The notes below the pieces were generated by a model. That model was not told where the DNA came from. It searched no databases and worked only from the letters and a program-made list of their open reading frames with translations. 64,000 nt of DNA from Salticus scenicus (lineage: Eukaryota > Arthropoda > Arachnida > Araneae > Salticidae), in contig OZ005648.1 in the NCBI GenBank assembly GCA_963930645.1, positions 241,247,436 to 241,311,435 of the forward strand, written 5' to 3'. The position numbers were made by a program, and so were the translations under genes. Numbering within the stretch: the stretch's first letter is position 1; every line of letters begins with the position of its first letter. This document shows, in pieces, positions 47,666 through 60,705 of the stretch.

Positions 47666-49916
47666 TTTATAGATGATTTTAGGAAGTAATATTTTGTACA
47701 AAACACCAGCGTTTATAGTGGCACTGGTTTCTTGATCTCTATAGTATTAGCAAATTGTTTGTATTATTTTGTTAAAAAATAATGATAAAACTTTTAATCG
47801 AATCTTCATCCGGGTAAAAAGTTTTGTTGATGAATATAGTATTACATTAATTGAGGATTTTAAGTGGGGGGTTTTAGGGATGTTTTGAATGTTTTATTCA
47901 ATTAAAAAGCCTGTACATAATATAGGTTTTATTTAAATATTTTCAAAAAATAATAAATTAAAAAACAAATATAGTTGTCAAATTGTTGCGATTACGGAAT
48001 ATATGTAATTAGATGAAATTTTTCTGAATCCGTAGATCATCCATTTCAGAAAGATTTCGCTTTTTTCAATTTTATTTATTTATTTTTCTTTCTTTCTCCT
48101 TCTTCTTCTTTTTTCTTTTCTTTTCTTTTTTTTAATTGATTTATGAGCAAAATATTTATATTTTGTGACATTGTCTATATGATTAGGACAATAGTTGAAC
48201 TTACACATAAATCTTTCCTTTCCTTGCCTCGCCTCTTTCAATCGAGAGGGATTTGAGTAAGGAAAATTATGAATATTTTTTTAGTATAAGCTGATTGCCG
48301 AAGTATGAGATCATTTTTACGCTAATTAACAAAATTTACGTTTAATTGTAACATAATGTTCAAATAGACAATTATTTTGCCACTAATCGACAAAATTCCC
48401 ACTATTATTGCAAAGGTAATTTCTGAATTACTTGATTACTTATCCGCAAATCAGCCAAATTTATGCTTTTTAATAGTCTTATTGTTGAAATATGTCAGGT
48501 TTTTTGCGGCTGATTACAGACGTACACATATCTTGTCCCAATTTTTTGAAGAAACTTTTCAAAAGTGTCCGATTTTGTGAAGAGTTCGTTTTATGTTCGC
48601 CCACTTTTGTGAAAAGTCCGTTTTATGACCCAAATCTTTCCTAGACCTGATGTTATAAACACAGGAAAAATCTTCAACGTCTAGAACGCCAAAGGGAATA
48701 AATAGCAGACAGCTGTTTCGGTAGCATTTATTGTACCTCCATCAGTGCATAGCTACACTGTTAAAAATTTTGGTACTTTGGTATTTCTGTGTTTATTCAT
48801 TCTACCAAGTTTCCCTTTAATAACCTGATATTATAACTAGGTCATATTAATATTTTTACACAGCACAACTGTATCATGCATATTATGTAAATGTTTTTTC
48901 AGGCTTCCAACTCACAAAAATGTTCATTTTTTATTTGTTTTTATTTTATTTATTTATTATTTATTTATTTATTTGGGGGGGGGGGAGCTTTTTTATGAAA
49001 AATTAGTGTTTTATTTAGCCTGTAAAATACTTCATCTGATATTACTGAAAATTGAAAGAATGCTAATGAAAATTACTGAATAGCAATGGTCAAATTACTA
49101 TTTTAAGTTCTTGACATTTCAGAAGTAAACTCTTTTTAATATTAAAATAAAAAATTGAATAAATAAATAAATATGGTGGGTCACCCATATGACTTTTTCT
49201 TACCCTGCATCGCAATGCTAAAAGCGTCATTTTCTTAATCACACAAAACGCAATATTATACAAAAATCAGAGCTGAAAATCGAATTTCAAAGAATACTTT
49301 ATCTACCGTTTATGTATCGGAAATTTATTTTCATTCCTAATCAGTTTTCATTGACATGGTAAAATGTAGTAAAGCACCCTCATCAATTATATATTACATT
49401 CAGTAGAAAAGAATGCTTTTGTTTAATTTTGAGTATCCCTAATATTAGCTATACAGTTTTACGAAATCTTGCACGTGCTGATAGAAATACAAGTTTCCTG
49501 ATGAGTACATTTCTATTTTTCAGCATTTAAAATTCCAATTTTCAATTCCTGAATTCCATTTTTTATTATTTTTATTTTTTCCTTTTTAACGGAACTCTGT
49601 GGTGATTTTATCCTTTCTTTTTTCTCTCAAATGTTGACTGTTACTAATAATTCATAGTTTTTGCAATTCTCTCATCGCTAGGCTTAAATTTTTTGTTAGT
49701 GTCTTTTCTCTTCTGCGTAAGTACCCACATTGTGTACTTAAATTTTAATCCTATATGAAACAGCTAACAAAACCTAAAATGAATTCCAGCAATTTCCAAA
49801 TATAAATAGCTCCAATATAACCAATTTCTTTTGGTAGCCCTATAAACGAATGATTAATGTTTTCTCTACCATATTCAACACAAAACATTCCTTTATGTGT
49901 ATAAAGAATATATGCT
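47666..49916. other. Gene-free AT-rich stretch
   Basis: No supported gene or element end. A pyrimidine tract at 48084-48132 and a G-run at 48976-48986 are the only notable features. Confidence 0.5.
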
Positions 49917-50255
49917 CATTTCATTTTGTTTAGTCAGCCTATAGATGTTAAATTCTACCTACCAGAAATTTTGACCATAGATGTACATGTAATATATTTG
50001 AATTCTCTTATATGTCCTTGTACACAAAGAATTTTGTTGATCCCAACGTGTAACATAACAATCCTATATGCTATAGATTTAGAATTCCGAGTTTGGGCTT
50101 TTTGCTTCTATTTATTCTTGAGACATTCTGACAACAGACATGCATAGACCAGCTGCTAAAACATTTTTTTTGTTGTTGTTTGTTTGTTAGGGGAACCTCA
50201 AAACGTGTAAATTTGACAAAACTCAGTTTCAAAAATTTGATCCAATAAAAGGTAA
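49917..50255 (-). mobile_element. Family E-like Helentron fragment
   Basis: It matches 37385-37660 in order: atgatataca/atgctatagattta, ttctgctactatttgttctt, then gacctcagaac/gaacctcaaaac and caaaa..c.c..ttcaaaaatttga. The terminal hairpin (near 50250) is decayed to aataaaaggtaaaag. Confidence 0.45.
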
Positions 50256-50336
50256 AAGAACGTAATAATAACAATCAGCATTATTTTAAATGTATTTCTT
50301 GAAACTTTTTTTTTTTTTTTAATGTTAAATTGAGTA

Positions 50337-52005
50337 TCTATATATATATAAAAGAGCAGAGTCTGCGTGTCTGTCTGTCTGTCTGTCCGCTATAGAATCC
50401 TAGGCCGTTTCACCGAGCGGGACCAAATTCGGCACGGTGTTAATGTTTACGACCCGAGAAACGCAACGCCGCAAGCGATTTTACAAAATTCGCCCCCAGA
50501 GGGGGGGGGGGGGAGGGGAGCAAAACGTGATTTCACAAAATCCTTCATATCTCGAACAAAAAAACATATATCCGTAAAATTTTTTTCTGGAATTTTTGAA
50601 ATTCGGTCCCCAAGGGGGGGGAGGGGGGCGAAACGTGATTTCACATGCGTTAAACGTGATTTCACATAATCCTATATATCTCAAACAAAAAAACAGATAT
50701 ACGTGAAATTTTTGCTCTAAAATATAGCTAATGCAAATATCTAAAAACCAATTTCTGGAATTTTAGAAATTCAGCCCCCAGGTGGGGCAGCAGGGGGGGG
50801 GGGCTAGTAAAACGTGATTTCACAAAATCCTTCATATCTCGAACAAAAAAACATATATCCGTAAAATTTTTGCTTTAAAATATAGCTAATACAAATGTCT
50901 AAAAATCGATTTCTGGAATTTTTGAAATTCGGTCCCCAAGGGGGGGGAGGGGGCGAAACGTGATTTCACATGCGTTAAACGTGATTTCACATAATCCTAT
51001 ATATCTCAAACAAAAAAACAGATATACGTGAAATTTTTGCTCTAAAATATAACTAATGCAAATATCTAAAAACCAATTTCTGGAATTTTAGAAATTCAGC
51101 CCCCAGGTGGGGCAGCAGGGGGGGGGGGCTAGGGGCAAAAATAAATAGAAATACAGTTAGTCCGTTGAAAATTGATACAGATAGGTTTATACAGTTAGTC
51201 CGTTGAAAATTGATACAGATAGGTTTTTGAAGGCCTGCAAGTCGAATGGGGATATTTTCGAAAGTGTAAAGTTATTAGGAGGGGCGGCGAAAAGGGGGGA
51301 GGGGAGAGGGGGGGCAAAAAAATAAAAATAGAGTTAGATCGTTCAAAATTGGTATATAGAGGTTTTCGATACTTACAAATCGATCGCGGATATTTTCGAA
51401 TTTGTAAAATTATTAGGAGGGGCGGTAAGGGGGGGGCTATGGGCAAGAACAAATAGAAATACAGTTAGGCCATTCAAAATTGGTACAGATAGGTTTTAGA
51501 GGCCTGCAAATCGAATGGGGATATTTTCGAAAGTGTAAAGTTATTAGAAGAGCCGAGAAGGGGGGGGGGGCAGAGGGGCAAAAAAAAAAAAAATAGATCA
51601 TTCAAAATTGGTACATCGAGGCTTTCGATACCTACAAATCGATTGCGGATATTTTTGAATTTTTAAAATTATTTGGAGGGGAGGGAGCGGAGGGGCAAAA
51701 AAATAAAAATAGAGATAAATTGTTCAAAACTGGTGCATAGAGGTTTTTGATACTTACAAATCGATTGCGGATATTTTCGAATTTGTAAAATTATTAGGGC
51801 GCTCATGTATATGCATTCGCGCATGCGCATCGCGCACGGGTCTTCACTGCCGAAGGCAGTGGAGACCCGGTGTGACATTTTTCCCGATCCGAGTTTTTTT
51901 TTCTTTTTTTTTTCACATGATAAAAATTTATGCAATTTTGAGAATTCATTAATCATAATGATTCATTTAAAAATAGTGACCAGCGAAGCGGGCGTAGCCT
52001 GCTAG
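50337..52005 (+). mobile_element. Non-autonomous Helitron with G-rich tandem units
   Basis: It begins TCTATATATATATAAAAG after A and ends with stem-loop AGCGGGC-GTA-GCCTGCT in CTAG before T (52006). The first half repeats a unit with acgtgatttcaca, tatatctc and a C/G-run block; the second half (51130-51800) repeats the approximately 120-bp unit also found in 42735-43690. CTGCCGAAGGCAG occurs at 51847-51859. A GTCTGTCTGTCTGTC tract follows the 5' end. No RepHel ORF. Confidence 0.7.
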
Positions 52006-52150
52006 TGATCTATATTAACTGGTGGCTCCTTTTTGATTTTTATTAATATCATTATTTTACTAATTATTTAAAATTCTGAATAAATAAATATAAAATTTAT
52101 TCCAAAATAACAGGCATGGTAAATCAATAGCTGTTTAGTTTAAAATATAA

Positions 52151-52420
52151 CTAGCTGGAACCCGTCGAATGCGACGGTCACTTTATTGACCGTAATGTTT
52201 CAAAAACCGTCGCATCATTATTTAAATGTATTTCAAGTTAAAACATCTAATATAATTTACGACATTTCACTTAAAAAAAAGAAATTCGGAAAAATGCTTA
52301 TAAATAGAAATACTATATACGACACCACTTTCTACAAAGTATTGTCATTGGTGACGTCAAACTGACTCCAAATAAATAGTTTCTATCTCTTATTTTCTAT
52401 TTCGTTTAATACTATGACTA
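52151..52420 (-). mobile_element. Helitron 3' terminal fragment
   Basis: On the minus strand: GGTCAATAAAGTGA, stem-loop CCGTCG-CATT-CGACGG, twelve-base spacer GGTTCCAGCTAG, then T. This is the best-formed Helitron 3' terminus in the window. Its body matches 47560-47665 in opposite orientation; the 5' end is not seen. Confidence 0.65.
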
Positions 52421-52424
52421 CATG

Positions 52425-52955
52425 TTAGCTGACCCGCCCGGCGTTGTCCGGGCCTATGATAATAACTTTAAATAAACCTTAAATTTGCATGATTTTAAAT
52501 CCTAAACTCGATTTTGTTTGAATTTCTATTTTTAAATAAAGCATCGCGAAAAAATAATCAGATGTAACAAAAAAATTACCTTGAACCAAACGAAACTCTG
52601 CCTTGTGACCACGGTGCCTGCGGCAGCGCATACGCTGGCCGCTACTAACATAAAAAAATTCCCAAAAATTAATCTGGAACCAAACGAACCCGACCGGCGT
52701 TGCCCGGGCCCATGATAATAACCTTAAATGAACCTTAAATTTGTATGATTTTATATCTTTAACTCGATTATGTTTGAATTTCTATTTTTTAATAAAAGCA
52801 TAGCATCGCAAAAAAAAAAAAAAAAAAAAAATCAGCTGTAACAAAAAAATTACCTCGAACTGAATGAAACTCTGCCTTGTGACCCCGGTGCCTGCGGCAG
52901 CGCATACACGGATCGCTAACAACATGAAAAAATTCCCAAAAATTAACCTGGAAAC
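52425..52955 (-). mobile_element. Helitron 3' terminal region, two tandem copies
   Basis: The minus strand carries stem-loop GCCCGG-ACAACG-CCGGGC then GGGTCAGCTAA at 52425. A second partial copy of the same hairpin region starts near 52690 (CCGGCGTTGCCCGGGC on +). Each copy also has gtgcctgcggcagcgcatac. The period is about 255 bp. The base after CTAA is C rather than T, a mutated target or decayed end. Confidence 0.55.
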
Positions 52956-53808
52956 AATTGGGGATCAATCGCCCAGCAGATGGCGCTGTGATCGCACTTT
53001 TTCTAAATTTTTAACATGGCAGTATAGAACAAAATTTCGTATAAATGTGCATAATGAGCGTTATTTTAAACTTGTGATTGTAAAATTGATATGAATTATT
53101 GATAATAGTAATAGTTAACTAGGAAAAAAAATTGTGCATGTGGGGGCACCGGTTCCCACCCCTGGGGAAGTACCCCCCCCCCCCCTACCCCCAAAGTTTC
53201 AAGATGGGTATCTTTCGAAAGGTCTCGTCAATACCTTTAAAACTAATGGTTGAACCATAAATCTGTGATAATTTAAAACAAAGTTATCGATTTTTTTTTT
53301 ACGAAATTTAACCAAACTTGGTATTTAGTTAGTCCCCGACATAAACTGGTGCTGATTACATTTGGGGATCAATAGCTCAACAGGTGGCGCTGTGATCGCA
53401 TTTTTTCTAAATTTTTAACATGGCAGTATAGGACAAAATTTCGTATAAATGTACATAATGAGAGGTTTTTTTAACTTGTGATTGTAAAATTAATATGAGT
53501 TATTGATAATAGTAATAGTTAACTAGGAAAAAATTTCTGTGCATGTGGGGCCATAGCTTCCCCCCCTGGGGGGGGGAAATTTTCAAGATGGGTATCTTTC
53601 GAAAGATCTCATCAATACCTTTAAAACGAATGGTTGAACTATAAATCTGTGATAATTTAAAACAAAGTTATCGATTTTTTTTACTTTTAACAAAAAAAAA
53701 AAAAAAAAAAAATCTTTTTTTTATTTTTATTTTTTTAATATTGTTACTGATTGAATATGTATATAGGAAAATATAGAAGAATGTCTTGTGGCGGCCACAA
53801 CATACTAG
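52956..53808 (+). mobile_element. Helentron-like family A copy 9 (5' truncated)
   Basis: Starts inside a unit at ggggatcaatcgcccagcag, contains two units with C/G palindromes (53157-53186, 53560-53577) and GGTGGCGCTG motifs, and ends ATAGAAGAATGT, stem-loop TTGTGG-CGG-CCACAA, CATACTAG. The loop differs by one base from other copies. Confidence 0.7.
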
Positions 53809-53809
53809 T

Positions 53810-54714
53810 TAAATAACAATTAAGATGTTAAGAGAGAGTAAAATCCTGATTTGGCTCTTACTGAATATTAATAATTGACATTAATAATATATTAATTTAT
53901 TTTTATTATGTTTATTAATAGAGAATAAACTTTTTTTCAGTGGCGGTAATGATAAAGTAAGATTTTTCACCGGTAGGGGGATGCAGTTTTACTCCCCCCC
54001 CTTTATGTATGTATGAGTGAAACATTTTGACAAAACTGTCTGGAGTCAGGCAAAAAGTTTTTGTGCTTCTTTTATAGGAATTTTAATGAAATATTTCTGG
54101 TTTAATTTTTTTAAATTATTAACAATACAAAAATGTCACAAATTGGATTATGGCATTTTTGAAGGGTATGAAAGCATAAATGTACAATTATGCTTTCATT
54201 TTGACAAAACTACAAAATTCTGAAGGGGGAAAAAAGGGTAAAAATATTAAACTTAAACAATTGAGTATTTTTGACTGATTACAGCATTAATTATATCTGT
54301 AATTTAAAAACTTTGTTTGGGTGTATGCAAATATACAAAGCTAATCATTTTCAGATGATCTTTTATATGTAGCTTTGAAATATCATTGATATCCTTTTCT
54401 TTTAGAAAGTATTACATTTAATTACAATTTCTGAACTTTTTTTTTTTTTTTAAATGTATTACATGTTTAGTCAATTTTGTGTTAATTTTTATTTGTTTTC
54501 TTTCTTTAGGTAAACATGACTGTTCTATTAAATACTGAAGTGTAAATTTATTCCTGGAGAAAAAATAAATTAGTATTTATTAAAAAATCAGGTTGGTTAG
54601 TTGTTTCTAATTACATTTTATTTTCGATACTTTTTAAATTTAAATGTTTAATTTTTGCTGTAGAATTATATATAATTCTTTATGTAATTAATAAATATTT
54701 GTATTTTAGTAAGC
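53810..54714. other. Upstream region of the fatty acyl-CoA reductase gene
   Basis: AT-rich, no conserved promoter element recognised. A candidate splice acceptor TATTTTAG ends at 54709, five bases before the ATG, suggesting that the 5' untranslated region contains an intron whose first exon lies further upstream, possibly outside what can be read here. Another acceptor-like CTTTCTTTAG ends near 54509. Confidence 0.4.
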
Positions 54715-54798
54715 ATGGCTGAAAAGAAATCTCCAATATCTAGTTTTTACCAAGATAGAAGTATTCTTATTACTGGAGCAACTGGTTTTATGGGAAAG
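54715..54798 (+). CDS. FAR coding exon 1
   Basis: 28 codons, from MAEKKSPISSFY to the dinucleotide-binding glycine motif GATGFMGK; donor GTATGT follows in phase 0. The ATG has A at -3 (AAGCATGG) and no closer in-frame ATG downstream fits the family start. Confidence 0.92.
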
Positions 54799-57700
54799 GT
54801 ATGTTTCTCTTTTCTCCCTTCTGGAAACAATTTCAAAATTTGAATTAATTAGCTTGTTTATTTTTACTCATCAAATAAATTTTGTTCCTTTATGTAGGTT
54901 CTTGTCGAAAAATTACTCAGATCCTGTTCAGATTTAAAAACAATATATCTTTTGTTAAGGCCAAAAGATGGACAAGATGCCAAGGAAAGATTAGAAAAAT
55001 TATTAGAAGCAAAAGTAATTATTTTTTATTTATAAAATATACCTTTGAATAAAAAAAAAAAAAAAAAAAAAAAAAAATGAAGACTCTGCAATTTATTTAA
55101 AAGCTAGAGAAATTTTACATGTAAATTCTTTTAATTTCTGCCATAAAAGTTCTTTTTAGATTTTATTATGAAAACGAAAACCTTCTTCAAACATTAGATA
55201 GAATGAAATGATATATCACATTGAAAAACTGGAAAAAGAATTAAAAAAAAAAGAGTGAATGAATGAATTCAAATGATGGAAGCGTACAGCAAAAGCATCA
55301 GTATGTCATTAAGGTATATTATTGAATATTGTGTCAAATAGGCAAAATTTCTGTCATTCTGTATGTCTATTGCCAAAATATTACAGACTACAAAATCCAT
55401 TTAGTACCTAATTGGACATCACAAATGAATTCAAAAGTAAGATTAAAATTGCATAGGAAGATGAAATAAAACTAAAAGGATAAAAAATTTATAAGAAAAA
55501 TGCAATGAAATTCACAGAATAAAATAAAGAATCAGGAAAATTTTTCCGCAATAATCCGAAAAGCTATGAGACGTAAGCTTGGAATTAGTATATATACAGT
55601 GAAAGATTGAGTTAAAAAATACAGTTCATAAAAAAAAAAAAAAAAACTTAATTTAGACTTATAAAAAATGAAAAATAAATAAAACTAAGAATTATTAATG
55701 TTATAATTAAACAATTTAATTATAAAACAAATGTTAATATATATGAATAATTTTAGTATATGTATATATTTTACTGAATTAGTTATAGTTTAATTCCCTT
55801 CATGTGACATTTAAACTCTTTTTTTTTAGAAATTCAAAGTCCTGAAATTTGCAGTCTTTGGTCTTAAGCTGTGCAGATTTCTTAGAGTTTACTATATATA
55901 ATTTAACCCCCCTTTTTCCCTATACCCCCCCCCCCGCCTTTTTTTTTTTTTTTTACATTTTAAAATAAGATGTTTCTTGAATAATATTTATGAAAATTTT
56001 CTAATTATATATGTAGAGAATTAAAAAAAAAAAAAAGCACTTGTTACTGTTAATAATAGTTAAATGAATTAATTAAAATTTGTGTAAATGAAAGTAGTTT
56101 TGTTTTAAATAATGATGTTCCCGAATTTTAATTGTAACTTTTAAACAATAGTTAAACCATCAAAATAGAAACTGATTTGTGTTATCAAAAAATGTTTTCA
56201 TTTGTGTTACTGTTTACTTATTATTATTTCTTTTTATTTTCAAGAAATTATATGCGGGTTAATTTTTCCTCTCATCCTCTATATAAAAAATATTATTTTT
56301 TTTTAATGTATTTATAATAATTTTTAATTGTATATTCATCTTTAGAGCATAATGAGTAATCATGCAACCCTTTTATCATTATTTTCAAAACTTTACAAAA
56401 TCAAACCTTTTAAAAATTTAGCCATATAACTTAAAAGAATTTTTATGAAATAAAAACTGTCTATACTTTATAGCAGAATAAAGCGTAAAAAATATTTTTT
56501 TTTCCTCTAAAAATATTGATTCATTTAATATAAAGCTTAATTTTTAATTAATGCTACGCAATAACACATCTTGTTAGCACTTCATATTAAACCCTGTGGG
56601 GGTATTTAAATACTGCTACTAGTTTCTACTACACTGGCATACTTCTTTAGATATCCCTATTTTATATATATGTTTTTTATTTTTTCAGTTGTTTCAAAGA
56701 GTGAAAAACGAACAACCCAGTGCAATATCAAAATTAGTTGCCATCCATGGTGATTTAACGAGGGAAGGACTTGGAATTTGTGAATCAGATGTGAAATTAC
56801 TCATAGAAAATGTGTCTATAGTTTTTCATTCTGCTGCTACTGTAAAATTTGATGAACCTTTAAAGTAAGTTATCACTTCATATTTAAATTTTATTATTTG
56901 CTTGATTTGTTTTCCTAATAGTTACAGTAAAACTTCCCACGAGCGACCACCCTTTGTTCCGCAAAAATTTGGTCGTAAAGAGAGGTGGTCGCTCAAAGAA
57001 GTGTCAACATTGAACATTAAGTAGATAGGGTAACAAATCAGTGCCTTTAAAATCGGTCGTTGGAGGAGGAGGATGCTAGAAGTTTCACTGTATATCTTTT
57101 AAGGATTTGTAACTTTCATTGAAATATATATTCAAATGACATGTTTCATTATAAAGATAGACTTATTCCAGAGGAATAACTGACTTTTTTGATGTAAATG
57201 ACTGTTTTGAGAATATTTGGTGATTATAATAACCAAAAATTTTGTGGTTTTGGTCATTATAGATATAATTTTCTTGGATATCACTAAAATGAAAAGTGGT
57301 GTAAGAACCAAAATGGGGGAGGCACAACTAAATATTATAACAAAACTACATACAAATTTGCAACACTCTGCATCCAATTGATTTTGAGTTATGCAAGATA
57401 AACTGTATGATAAAATGCAAGATCCATGTATTTATAGATACCAGAAAAAATATTGTAAAATTGTGGATATCTGTAATTTGGAAGATCACATCAAGACCCA
57501 TATTTGAAGACATATAACTGGAATGTTATGACAGTTTTGCAACTTTTACTTTGCAACTTTATAAATTATTATGCAAATTTATAAATTATAAATTATTTAT
57601 AATTATTAATTCAAATTTAAAAATTACTTTATTATGCAAATTTATAAATTTGCAACATTTTACAACCATATTTTTGACACATTCGAGATACAAAATCCAT

Positions 57701-59648
57701 TTCATACATTGGTTTCACAGCACTTCCCTATACCTTGTATATGGAACTAAAAAAAGAGTTGGAAAACATTGTACTTTTTAATGGAGAAAATGCTAGAATT
57801 TTTATTATGGCTTCATATCTAGTCTAAGGTGAACTGAGATCATTAAAAAAAAAAAAAAAATTAGATAGTGATAAATGAATCTATGCTATATGTAATAAAT
57901 AAGATAAATAATCATAATAAGAAAAGAAAAAACAAGCTGCAAACATTTATTTATGTTTATTTATTTATTTTTTAATTTATTGAACATGATATAAAATAAA
58001 AGAATTTGGACGGTGGTTTAATAGAGTAATTAAATGACATTAATAAAAGAAATTTTGTATGTTTAACTATTAAGATTTTACATGACACACACACAAAAAT
58101 ACTTGTATGTATGTACAGTCACCCAAAAAAAAAACGCCACCCCCCCCCACCTAATTTTGCCATAAATTATCGTAGAAACATGCGACTGGTACCAATCAGT
58201 TTGTAACAACGTCTAGTTTATAATGTTATAGTTAGATTTTACTTAGGGGGTCGTCTACATATTAAAACTGACATCAACTTCATTTTTTTCAATGGTAACC
58301 CCCATTTTTTATAATTTATTTGAATTCTTTGGATCAAATCATCACGGAAAATGGTATAGTTTATATATTTCGCTCAATTTTTCATAGAGTTATAAGCTGT
58401 CAAAGTTTGGGGGTGCTAATGTTAAATGAATGTGACAAACATTAAATCATATCTTCCGAAATAATTATGATATTTAAATTCTGTTTTTTTTATTCATTAG
58501 AATGAAGTAACCCAAACATATTCCATGCAAATTTTTGCTAAAAAAACATTTTTTGAATTATGAAAATTATTAATAAATTCATATTTGAAAAAATTATGAA
58601 TTATGACCTATGTTAATTTTTGCACGAATAGAACGGGCATCATCAAAAACATGGGTTTCCAAATTTACAGCTCGTTCCTAACATTATTTTTTGAGTTACA
58701 GTGATATTTCACTTTTTATTCCTGTTAGGGGGCCGTCACTTGTTATAATCTGTATCCTCTATAAGTAAATGCTTGTATATAATTTGACGGAAAACTATTT
58801 TAATTTACCTTTATGTTATTTTTATTGTTTCCTAAGCAATATTTCGATGTTTATTATACAAATTGGCATATTTTTGTAAAGTTATCACAATGTAGGCGAG
58901 GGATTGTGAAAGAATTTCAAAAGAAAAGAAGCCCCGCCTCTGATTCGCTGAAACACTATTTAAAAAAAAAGACAAATTTGCATATTCCTATTTTACTCTA
59001 TATGTGACGCTGGTATGCATAAATCACAATGGTATTTACTACATTGATTATTGAAGACAAAACTTAAATGATTTAATTACAAATATGCAAAATTATTTTG
59101 CTTTATATTATAAAGTTTTAGAAAATTTGTGAAAAGGCGTGGCTATTTACATTAAGCCTTGATATGGAAGCTATGTTGCTGTTTTTCGATGCTGCGAAGT
59201 TTACAAAATATATTTGTGTTAATATACTATACAGATAGAAGAATAATTATATAATATCAACAAATCTTCTTTAATCAATATGTTTATATACATTACTGTA
59301 TGGAAATGTTTCTATATGAATATTGCATTTATTTTTAATGAGAGATATAAACACAAAATACTAAAAAAAAAAAGAAGAAAATGCGTTATAAATTTTTATA
59401 AATCAAGCAAAATATATATGCATACTTGCCAACCTAACCCGTAACATTGTTAGTTACCGCCCCTGTGTGTACACAATTTAATTTTTAGAGTAATTAACTT
59501 CAAATACATTTACGATTAACTCATTGAGCGCCACGCGAATACTTATGGAAATCCCATTCAGGCCACACGTGCTGCTTAGAAGTGTGTTATGTTTATCGAG
59601 TTTCAATAAACCCCATTCGGCCTTAACGATATAATCCTATAAAAATCC

Positions 59649-59683
<35 letters not shown>

Positions 59684-60178
59684 ATGAAGTAAATTTTAAA
59701 TAAATTGTCAGTAATTACTTAAAACTATGTAAGTTCTGTAGTTTTATATCATATTTTACACTGCCGGCTGACTTAGCCTAAATGGAAAGATCAGTGTCAG
59801 CCACCGATGGCTGACACAGCTCTAAAAAGACTGATGTGAAAAAAATGTACGGAAAGGGGCGGGAACAGTAATCTTCCGGGATAGGTTGACAAGAATGTAT
59901 ATACATAGAGCAATGCCAGAAAATGTTCTTTATTTTTCATGAACCAGATGAATGGTATTTTTTTTTCTGAATATTCTATGTATTAAATATAACGCTGCTT
60001 TAAATACCCTTTAAATGAAAAGTTTTATTACATAAAGTAATTTTCTGGCACTCTACAGCTCCCAAATGACACACAATACAAAACCCCGCCTTTTTCCAGT
60101 GTTTAAAGGGTATTAACGTTTAATATGCTTTATATTCGTTTTGATCTTTCCTTCTCCTCCTTATCTTCTTCTTTTTTC

Positions 60179-60212
<34 letters not shown>

Positions 60213-60670
60213 TTATGTAACATTTTGACCTTTTCAAGTGAAGATTTAGATTAAGGGTAGTCAGCCTTTCTACACCCACCGTCCACTTCGGTATCTGTGT
60301 TAAAGTGTAGAATTTTAGAACATCCCATTAAGTACTAGGATTTATTATTTTACATATTAATTTGTTACACATTATAAAATATAAAAGCAAAAGAATATCG
60401 TGGAGATTTATGTAAAAGTTTTTAATAATGTCATGAAAAAAAAATAATAATAACTAATTAAAAAAATAAATAAATAAAAATAAAAAAATCTGTTTTAATA
60501 TTTTAAAAAAGTCAATTAAAGAAAATGAAAGTACTGCAGTATCAGAACAAACTCCCATTGTCACTGTGAAACGGCCGTGGGAACCAGGTTGAGTGCCGCC
60601 GTTTCAGACAATTATACGGCAGCTTGAGTTAAAATAATTTTGAATTTTCCAACAAATTTAAAACCATTCA

Positions 60671-60705
<35 letters not shown>

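Noticed and set aside
42549..52005. Search for a Rep-helicase (RepHel) or autonomous Helitron ORF
   Set aside because: No long ORF with Rep HUH or helicase motifs is present; all Helitron-like copies here look non-autonomous.
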